Positions 8,596-16,709 of a stretch of 21,761 nt of DNA are shown here, piece after piece. The number at the start of each line of letters is the position of its first letter. Position 1 is the first letter of the stretch. Source of the DNA: Pelargonium nanum (lineage: Eukaryota > Streptophyta > Magnoliopsida > Geraniales > Geraniaceae); NCBI GenBank assembly GCA_036897485.1, contig JAYMTF010001706.1, positions 1 through 21,761 on the forward strand, written 5' to 3'. Under the pieces are notes generated by a model. That model did not search any database, was not told where the DNA came from, and worked only from the letters and a program-made list of their open reading frames with translations. The translations under genes were made by a program, and so were the position numbers.

Positions 8596-9106
8596 AAAGC
8601 TATTAGAATTGCATATTGTAACAAGTGTGGACTTAAATAAACATGTTGTGGATTTGCTTGGAAGGAGGAGTTAGATATGTCATTTTGGGATACATATTGT
8701 CTTAAATACACTCTCAACAACTTTGTTTGGAGTGCTGGAAGCTAAATGTCGCCAATGGATCACGTATTTGTCTAATGCTTGATGCTTGTGATGTTAGAGC
8801 TATCTTGATTGTTTATAACAAACACTATCAGTTCAGACTGCGTTTGGATCAATTTTTTTGTTCAGGAATGAGAATCAAGACTCGGAATGGGAATGAAAAT
8901 GGCTTTGCAATTCCTGATTCCCATTCCCATTGTGCTCGGCGACTTTTTCTAGCATTCTTCTATTTCTGTGGAACTTGTCGTGTTGAAGCTATTCTCTTAA
9001 GTTTTATTGTTGTATTAGATTCTTATGGCTTCAGTATGATTATTGATAGTGATTAGGGTACGTTCAATGGAGATACTGAGAATTGTATTCATTGTGCTTT
9101 CAGATA

Positions 9107-11905
9107 ATGGTTCGTGGAAGAGATGCGTGTTGGGAGCATTGTGTCCTTGTTGATGCGACAAGACAAAAAGTTAAGTGCAATTACTGTCAACGCGAGTTCA
9201 GCGGAGGGGTTTACAGGATGAAGTTTCATTTAGCTCAGATTAGAAACAAAGATATAGTCCCCTGTTCTGAGGTCCCGAGTGACGTGCGAGACCATATCAA
9301 AAGTATATTAAGCACGCCCAAGAAACAAAAAACTCCCAAGAAACAAAAAGTTGACCACGCCGCCAATGATCAAGAAGATAGCTCATCCGCCAGTGGCGGA
9401 ATCCATCCTAACAACGGTTCTAGTGGACAGCGCGGTAGCACCTGCCCTTCTTTGTTATTTCCGCATCTTTCACCCCCACGCCTTTTGCCGTGTTCTCACC
9501 CACCACTTGATGACGCTGAAAAGCAAAAACACGATCACGCTGATAAAAAAATAGCGGTATTTTTCTTCCACAATTGTATTCCCTTCAGTGCAGCTAAATC
9601 CGTGTACTATCAGGAAATGATGGGCGCTATAGCAGAGTGTGGATCGGGCTATAAAGCCCCGAGCTATGAGAAGTTGAGTTCTACGCTCTTGGAAAAAGTG
9701 AAAGGCGATGTAACTGAATGGTACAAGAGATTCAGAGACGAGTGGAAAGAAACGGGTTGCACAATCTTGTGTGATAGCTGGTCTGATGGGAGAACAAAAT
9801 CATTCGTGGTATTTTCAGTTGCGTGTCCAAAAGGAACGTTATTCTTGAAGTCAGTTGATGTATCGGGTCATGAAGATGACGCTACCTACTTGTTTGAGTT
9901 ACTCGAGTCAGTTGTTTTGGAGGTTGGCGTGGAAAATGTTGTTCAAGTAATAACAAATAGCGGCGCGAGTTATGTTTATGCAGGAAGGCTTCTTATGGCC
10001 AAGTACATTTCGTTATTTTGGTCTCCTTGCGCGTCTTCTTGCATTGATAAGATGTTGGAGGATATCAGTAAACAAGAGTGGGCAGGTACGGTCCTGGAGG
10101 AGGCGAAGACCATCACACGGTACATGTATAGTCAATCATGGATTTTGAACATGATGAGAAAATTTACTGGCGGGAGGGAATTGCTGAGGCGAAGAATCAG
10201 TAGATTCGTGGCTAACTTTCTCTCCTTGAGGTCAATTGTGATTCAGGAAGACAATTTAAAGCACATGTTCTCTCACAACGACTGGTTGTCGTCAATTCAC
10301 AGTAGACGCCCTGATGCTCAAGCTGTTAAGTCTTTGTTGTACTTGGAGAGATTTTGGAAATCAGCACGTGAAGCTGTGAGTGTGTCCGAGCCATTGGTTA
10401 AGCTCTTGAGAATCGTGGATGGGGACATGCCTGCAATCGGGTATATTTACGAGGGAATAGAGAGGGCAAAGATCGCTATCAAGGCATACTATAAGGGCGT
10501 TGAGGAGAAATATATGCCAATATGGGATATAATTGATCGGAGATGGAATATGCAGCTTCACTCTCCGTTACACGCTGCTGCAGCGTTCCTGAACCCTTCA
10601 ATCTTCTACAACCCAAACTTCAAGATAGATTTGCGGCTGAGGAATGGGTTTCAAGAAGCCATGATGAAGATGGCTATCACGGATAAAGATAAGAGGGAAA
10701 TTACTAAAGAACATCCAACATATATAAATTCACATGGAGCTCTCGGGACAGATTTTGCAATCATGGGTAGGACGCTTAATTCCCCAGGTATGATTACATT
10801 TTAATTACTCGAATTCTTTCTATTGGAAAATTATGTGCTTATAGGTTGGATTGAAAATTAGGGTTTTAGTTATATTTCATTTTCAGAAATGTCCCACACA
10901 ATGTCTGGTTTCTATCAGGGGAAAAGAAAATCATAGAAAACCAAAACTAGAAGAAGCCAAAACAGTTTGGTCCAATAACTATTCCCACTTGTTAGATTCT
11001 TATTTTCTGATAATAGTACAATTTAGAAGACGAAAATAACTTAGACCACAATATTGTCCGATTCTTAAAGGGTCGTTTATGTACAGAGTTTTACCCCTGT
11101 TTTTGCAAAGATGTTTCCTTGACTTCAACCTGTGAACTTCAAGGTCACAAGACAACAACCTTAACCGGTGTGTCAAAGCTCAACCTCCTTAAGACAATAT
11201 TTTCCAGTTCTTATAGGGTCATTTATGCACAGTCTTACCCGTCTCAACTTTCAGGAAAGACGTTTCCTTGACTTGAATCCATGACCTCAAGGTCACAAGG
11301 CAACAACCCAATATTCACCGATTCCTAAAGGGTCGTTTATGTACGCATTGTTACCCCTGTTTTTGTAGAGACACTCTTTCTCTATCTTGAGCCCGTGACC
11401 TCAACGTCACAAGGCAACGACCTTAACTTTTGCGCCAAAGCTCAACCTCCTTAAGACAGTACTGCTCAGTTCTTATTTTAACCCGCTCGTGAAAGAACAT
11501 TCCGCTTGTACATCTAACACGACATTATTATCCATATCCTCAGGTGACTGGTGGGCAGCGTATGGTTACGAAATCCCCACACTCCAGAGAGTCGCAATTC
11601 GCATTCTAAGCCAACCCTGTAGCTCCCATTGGTGTAGATGGAATTGGGGCACATTTGAGAGCATACACACCAAGAAACACAACAAGATGGAGCTAGAAAA
11701 GTTCAATGATTTGGTCTTTGTGCATTGCAATCTATGGTTGCAAGCCATTTCCCATAGCAGAGATGGAAAATGCAGACCAGTTATCTATGAAGAAATAGAT
11801 GTAAGTTCCGATTGGCCGACGGAGATCGAATCTTCAGCTCCCGTCTTGGATGATTCTTGGTTGGAGAATCTGCCATTTGAATCCAAAGGCAGCTCTGGAG
11901 GTTAG
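9107..11905 (+). CDS. BED zinc finger / DUF659 / hAT-dimerisation protein, domesticated hAT transposase-like
   Basis: The exons are 9107-10787 and 11544-11905, 680 aa; the split Gly codon (G|GT) keeps the frame. The first ATG after the leader intron gives MVRGRDACWEHC, the normal start of this plant family; the in-frame ATG at 9083 would lie in the intron. Residues 5-55 are a BED-type finger (Cys24-x2-Cys27, His41, Cys53). A Lys-rich, Pro/Ser linker follows. Residues about 150-310 are DUF659, with CDSWSDGRTK near 221-230. After residue 561 comes DWWAAYGYEIPTLQRVAIRI and a Trp-rich stretch, the hAT C-terminal dimerisation region. In hAT relatives the V(V/I)TDNASNY motif carries a catalytic Asp; here it is VITNSGASY, with Asn284 in place of Asp. 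With spliced leader exons and no terminal inverted repeats seen, this argues for a host DNA-binding gene and not an active transposon. The natural role is unknown. Confidence 0.8.
10788..11543 (+). other. Intron of the hAT-like gene
   Basis: The donor is CCCAG|GTATGA and the acceptor TCCTCAG|GTGACTGG. Removing it joins NSPG to DWWAAYGYEIP, the usual continuous sequence of this family, which strongly supports the model. Most of the 3' two thirds is made of SINE-like copies. Confidence 0.8.
11048..11461 (-). mobile_element. Three head-to-tail Au-like tRNA-derived SINE copies
   Basis: Read on the minus strand, each copy contains a GTTGTTGCCTTGTGACCTTGAGGTCA-type segment (shortened here), a box-B-like GGATTCAAGTC or GGCTCAAG site, AAACAGGGGTAA-like and GTACATAAACGACCC-like ends. 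These are the landmarks of the plant Au SINE. The copies lie at about 11313-11461, 11197-11312 and 11048-11196, with a possible stub of a fourth at 11465-11480. They are diverged from each other. They depend on LINE machinery for movement and have no coding capacity. Confidence 0.75.
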
Positions 11906-12728
11906 TATTTAAAAGGAAAAATTATGATTGTGTTGTATCTATACATCATAAATTGCCTAAATATAGTGATAGTGTTGTATAATTTGTATCCAGAAATATG
12001 AGTTTAGTTAAAGAGAAGTTGAGAAAATGAGTAGCTAAACTATACAATTCTTGTTGTAGTGTAAAATGTAGTGATATGTAACAAGAGATGATAGTTTGTT
12101 TTTCCTTTCGTATTTGGAGTCAAATTGGTTTCTACCGTCTAACGCTCGTTAACTTCGGCGTTAAAAATGTTGTCCGTGATAAAAAATAATATTAAAAGAA
12201 TCAAATCATTGTTGACATAACAACCACTTATCAAAATAGACAAAGACTGAGTTGTGGTTTATGAACCAACAAATTTACTCACAAATAATTTTTAAAGAAA
12301 CATAAATGAAATGGACAACGAATCATCACATGACATGTGACATTTTTAAATAATAAGTATTATTTTAAATAAACAGGTGTCAGCTCTTTTAGTGGCAAAG
12401 CTAACTGTTGTTGACATGGATTAATTGAGGTTAGAGATGACAACTCATTCGCGCGTGTCGTGTTTGCGCGGTCTTGAATATTGATAGAATATGCTATATG
12501 ATTGTTATATCATCGAAAGAAAATGATGGTTGTCCATAATTCTATAATGGCTGCTTCTTTATTATCCTTTGAAAAATGCTACATGATGGTCCAATAACCT
12601 CATTTAATTCAAATTTTAATATTATAATATTTTTGAGTTATTTTGCCAATAAATAATGTATGGTCTCTATTATTATAGCAAAGTTTCAAACATTCTCTCA
12701 ATTTTTTTCTTTCCAATTTCATTTCATT
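11906..12728. other. Intergenic region and promoter of the first CYP706 gene
   Basis: This is AT-rich sequence with no open frame of interest. A short GC-rich patch at about 12438-12470 (CGCGTGTCGTGTTTGCGCGG) resembles the CGTGTCGTGT-type repeat seen again at 14776-14808 and 15241-15297. AT-rich stretches near 12612-12632 and 12648-12657 could serve as a TATA box for the start at 12729, but neither is distinctive. The 3' end of the hAT-like gene falls at its left side, and no clear polyadenylation signal was fixed. Confidence 0.5.
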
Positions 12729-15583
12729 ATGGATCTTCACAATTTTATCAATCATGTCTTCTCATCAATATTAACAATACCATATTTGGTTTTCGCGATA
12801 GTAACCATTTTGACATTACTAGTATGGTTCTACGTTAGATTAGTAAACGTCAAATCTGCGCCGTTGCCGCCAGGCCCTCGAGGTCTTCCGATTCTCGGGA
12901 ACCTCCCTTTTCTCGAGCCGGAGCTTCACACCTACTTCACTAACTTGGGTCGGGCCTATGGCCCGATTGTGAAGCTCCAGCTCGGGAGCAAGGTAGCCAT
13001 CGTAATCAACTCTCCCTCCGCCGCCTCCGAGGTTCTAAAACTCCACGACGCCACATGCTCGACCCGCGACGTGACTGTCGCGGGTCGGGCTGCGACCTAC
13101 GGAGGATCCGACATTGTGTGGACCTCGTCGGCCCCGGAGTGGCGGATGCTGAGGAAAGTGTGCGTCCTCAAGATGCTCAACAACAAGACTCTTGACGCCG
13201 TGTACGGTCTCCGGCGCCGGGAGGTCCGGAAGTTTGTCGGGTACTTGTACGGCCGGGTCGGGTCGGGCGTGAACGTCGGGGAGCAGATGTTTTTGACGGT
13301 GTTGAATGTGATAACGAGCATGATGTGGGGAGGGACGGTGGAGGAAGGGGCGGAGAGGGAGCGGATGGGGGCGGAGTTCCGGCGAGTGGTGGCGGAGATG
13401 ACGGAGATGCTGGGGACGCCGAACGTGTCGGATTTTTTTCCGGGTCTGGCCCGGTTTGATTTGCAAGGGGTGAGGAGGCGCGTGGAGGCGGTGGCGCGTA
13501 GGTTGGATGGGATATTTGAGGAGGTGATTGAGCGGAGGAGGGTGAAGATGGACGGTGGAGATTCGCCGGAGAGGAAGGATTTTTTGGAGTCCTTGTTGGA
13601 GATGAGAGAGGAAGGAGTGGATGCTAAGACACCTTTCACTATGACCCACCTCAAGGCCTTACTGATGGTAATCTTCCTTTATTTTATTTTTTAAGATTAA
13701 AAATTATGAATGTGAATTAAAGTCGACAATTCAGTTCACGTCTTAAAATAATCAGATCATTTGCTTATATAACTTTTTTTATTTCATTTTAAAAGATTGA
13801 TTTTCGAACGGGTCTAATCCAATTTTGGATTAGTGAATACGTACACATTCGTGACAATGCATACTTTTTTAACTATTAATAAGAAACATTTGTTTTACGT
13901 GCACTTGAAATTTGTAAGTTATATGAATATTTTTATGTGAATAATGTACATGAATTCAGTATTTGTTGAAACAAGCGGGGATTGAAATATTGATTATATT
14001 GGTTTATTATCCAAAGTAAAAGAAAATATTTAGTTTTAACACCACACTAATAGATGCATGAAATCTATTGATAATTGTTTGTAAACTCAATTTTATTTTT
14101 TTAGCATGTCAATATATGCATGTTTGTCCATAATTTTATACAATTAAAAGTTAAAACTCATAGTCATTAATGATAATTACTTATATTTTTGTGATGAAAT
14201 ATGATATGAACTTGATACAGGACATGGTGGTGGGAGGCAGTGACACATCCTCCAACACACTAGAATTTGCCATGGCTGAGATCATGAACAAACCACAGGT
14301 AATATTAAATTTTAATATTGAGCTTATTACAAAAATATATTAATATTAAATTTTTATCACCCACATTTTTTGTCCAGGTAATGGCAAAAATTCAGCAAGA
14401 ATTGGACACAGTTGTTGGGAGAGACAACATAGTAGAAGAGACTCACATTCAAAAACTACCTTATTTACTTGCTGTCATGAAAGAGTCTCTGAGGTTGCAC
14501 CCTGCCCTGCCACTCCTAGTGCCTCACAGCCCAAGCCAGACCTGCATTATTGGTGGATACACCATTCCTGAAGGTTCTAGAATCTTTATCAATGCGTGGG
14601 CGATTCAGAGAGACCCCTCGATATGGGAGAATCCCTTGGAGTTCGATCCTGAGAGGTTCTTATATGGTAAGTACAGAGCTTGAAATTGATGCGTGCGTGC
14701 GTCAAGTTGAAGTTGAGTAACTAAGTGATATAGATCAACACAAACACAACACGTTTGATCATATAGGCTGGATTAATATGACACGACCTGCACGTTTTGC
14801 ACGACACTATAACACAATTAAATATCATAAATTTAACATTTACCTCATTTGTCTCAAAATTAGTGTTATACTTCTCTCAAACTTAACAACCAGACCGATA
14901 TTTTGGGCCCAAATGGATCGGACTGAATGAATTTGGTTCGGTCTATTGTAAAAAAATGGTTCAATCCGGTTCGGTCCATATCCAGTTATGACCGAATTCA
15001 TGTTTTTAATTTATCATTTTTTCTTTGTACAAAATTAATTATTAAATTTATTTTAATACTCTAAAACCAATTCTATACATTATTTACCATTGATTTAACA
15101 TCAATTCAACGTTTTCTTTTCAAAACTTTTCCATTAAAAATGCATTTTCCCCATTTTTTTTCTCAAACTTTCTATAACTCTTAATTTACATGTTGGGTTC
15201 TCGCAACATGATTAATTAATTGTGCAGACATATTTTTGGGCACGACACAACAAGATTATAAAATTAGTGAGAATAAACACACTTATTTTGTGTCGTGTCA
15301 CGTGTTGAGAACCAAATTGTCAACTGCAGGTAAATGGGACTTCAGTGGAAGTGATTTTAGCTATCTCCCATTTGGGTCAGGAAGGAGAATTTGTGTTGGT
15401 GTAGCCATGGCTGAGAGGATGATTTTGTATTTGCTGGCTACTCTTTTGCATTCTTTTGACTGGAAATTGGGTGATGGAGAGAGGCTTGATCTTTGTGAAA
15501 AGTTTGGGATTGTTTTGAAGAAGAAGATACCTCTTGTTGCTGTCCCAACTCCAAGGCTGTCTGATCCTGCACTCTATGAATAA
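12729..15583 (+). CDS. CYP706: Cytochrome P450, CYP706 family (first of the tandem array)
   Basis: The exons are 12729-13667, 14221-14298, 14378-14666 and 15330-15583, 519 aa. I chose MDLHNFIN at 12729 because it places a normal membrane anchor (about 11-35) before the PPGPRG hinge at 47. The upstream in-frame ATG at 12660 would add a poor Phe-rich leader. Signatures are I-helix GGSDTS (318-323), ExxR (375-378), PERF (430-433) and haem loop FGSGRRICVG with axial Cys457. The phrase WRMLRKVCVLKMLNNKTLD and the ending AVPTPRLSDPALYE are CYP706 features. Such enzymes are ER-bound monooxygenases using P450 reductase; characterised CYP706s oxidise terpenes, flavonoids or aldoximes, so the substrate here cannot be assigned. 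The first intron is the usual A-type position; the other two are extra. Exon 1 is strikingly GC-rich compared with the AT-rich introns. Confidence 0.88.
13668..14220 (+). other. CYP706 gene 1, intron 1 (conserved A-type position)
   Basis: The intron is phase 0 between KALLM and DMVVGGSDTSS, the site where most A-type plant P450s have their single intron. Donor is GATG|GTAATC and acceptor ATACAG|GACATG. It is AT-rich, and no element was recognised. Confidence 0.88.
14299..14377 (+). other. CYP706 gene 1, intron 2 (extra, 79 bp)
   Basis: This is a phase 0 intron between NKPQ and VMAKIQ. CAGGTAAT occurs at both borders (14296-14303 and 14375-14382), and a 14-bp direct repeat TAATATTAAATTTT occurs at 14300-14313 and 14341-14354. 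Gene 2 has continuous coding sequence across the same place (KHPEMMARVQEE), so this intron is not shared. Confidence 0.85.
14667..15329 (+). other. CYP706 gene 1, intron 3 (extra, repeat-filled)
   Basis: This is a phase 1 intron in the PERF-to-haem loop segment (FLY-G|K-WDF), with donor ATATG|GTAAGT and acceptor CTGCAG. It holds CGTGTCGTGT-type repeat pieces at 14776-14808 and a 10-bp perfect inverted pair CACGACACAA (15241-15250) / TTGTGTCGTG (15288-15297). There is also a GGTTCGGTCC-rich segment at about 14890-14995. Gene 2 has no intron at this place. Confidence 0.82.
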
Positions 15584-16656
15584 GCTTCACAAAATACGTG
15601 TTATATTATCTTTAGAACATGTCATGTACGTGTTGACCCAATATGCTACATGTCAGCGTTGAATCATACTCGAGCGTGTCATAAAGTTTAGGGAAAGCTT
15701 TGGTGCTCCCTATAGGTTATAAGTTGTTCATTAATTTGTGAGCTTTTATGAGCATTATATTTGAGATATTTGGAACTTGTGAAAAAACAGCTCAGTTCAT
15801 GAAACTCGCTATGACAGAGTGTAGAGATGTTCATTTACATATTTGAATTCTCTTTTACTCAAATCCGTGACTTCAAGGTGTATTGATTTTGTTCACCAGA
15901 TATTAGATGTAAAATCCTTTTGCCCCAATATTGAAAATGAAGCTAATGCTCAAAATGTACCTAAGCACACCCAAAACATTAGAAATGACTAATTTGTTTG
16001 TTTCTTAAGATTTTTTAAGCTTGATTTGGTATTTGAGATTTCAGAATCTGTTTTGGTTAAGCTTTTGAGATTTTCCCAAATCTTTGTTGACTTTTGAAGC
16101 ATATCTCCAACATTATTATAAAACAATGCACTATATTAGTAGGACCGGGTTCTGGTCCTAATCCAGACCTATTTTTCTGAAAAATCTCAAAAACTATTCA
16201 ATTTTTATTTATTATATATAATTTACTTCTTTACTATTCATTTATTTCACTACAATAAAAAAAAAAACAAAATTTTAAAATTGAAATTTGGCATGTTCAG
16301 TCTGGTCTCGATTCTAGTCCAGTGTAGTTTGATCTATACCGAATCAAGACCAGCGTGTTCTCTGACCCATGAATCATGGACTTGCGGATCGGTTAACAAA
16401 AATAAAATGAGTTGATAGTAAAAAATATGGCACGTAAAGTTGAATATCAAATAATGGTGAAAATTGAACTGTAAATATAAATAACGAATAATTCATCCAA
16501 CACCAGTTTTGGACCGAAAATGGAATCGAATTCATTTGGTGTGGTCTAGTCACGGTCCGATTGGATCCAATTAAGAAATGATAAAAATGTTTCATTTTCC
16601 TCATATTGATTTGTCACATGCAAATAATGTAATTAATGTGCCTTAGAAATATACAT
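15584..16656. other. Intergenic spacer between CYP706 genes 1 and 2
   Basis: This 1.1-kb AT-rich spacer has no credible gene. The part at about 16140-16570 has repeated GGTCC/GGACC phrases (GGACCGGGTTCTGGTCC near 16142, GGTCTCGATTCTAGTCC near 16303, GGTCTAGTCACGGTCCG near 16544). They resemble the GGTTCGGTCC-rich part of intron 3 of gene 1, which suggests copies of one non-autonomous repeat family. Its ends were not found. Confidence 0.5.
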
Positions 16657-16663
16657 TATAAAT
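16657..16663 (+). promoter_or_regulatory. TATA box of CYP706 gene 2
   Basis: TATAAAT lies 47 bp before the ATG at 16710 and is followed by a CT-rich patch. Initiation near 16690 would leave a very short leader, consistent with either start codon (16710 or the in-frame 16725). Confidence 0.55.
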
Positions 16664-16709
16664 CTTTGTCCTCTCTTTCTCTTCCAAATTCCCTCCCTTC
16701 CACACTTTC

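Larger units (their letters stand above)
8013..9103 (+). other. 5'UTR intron of the hAT-like gene
   Basis: The donor TCTCCGAATCAG|GTATTT ends a CT-rich leader exon (about 7870-8012). The acceptor GCTTTCAG at 9103 lies three bases before the ATG at 9107. The intron holds a (GA)15 microsatellite, a 74-bp tandem repeat and a segment near 8836-8940 with inverted GGAATGGGAAT / ATTCCCATTCC arms, possibly a small MITE. Short open frames inside have no recognisable content. Confidence 0.6.

Noticed and set aside
8727..9056. 109-codon open frame upstream of the hAT-like gene
   Set aside because: It lies in the leader intron, overlaps a MITE-like inverted repeat, and its product matches no family I know.
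12660..12728. Upstream in-frame ATG of CYP706 gene 1
   Set aside because: It would add a Phe/Ile-rich 23-residue leader from AT-rich DNA; the ATG at 12729 gives a normal P450 anchor.
13035..13654. Long antisense open frames (204 and 185 codons) opposite exon 1 of CYP706 gene 1
   Set aside because: They are shadows of a GC-rich, strongly coding sense exon with clear P450 motifs; the proteins are Pro/Arg/His- or Ser/Thr-rich and have no domain.
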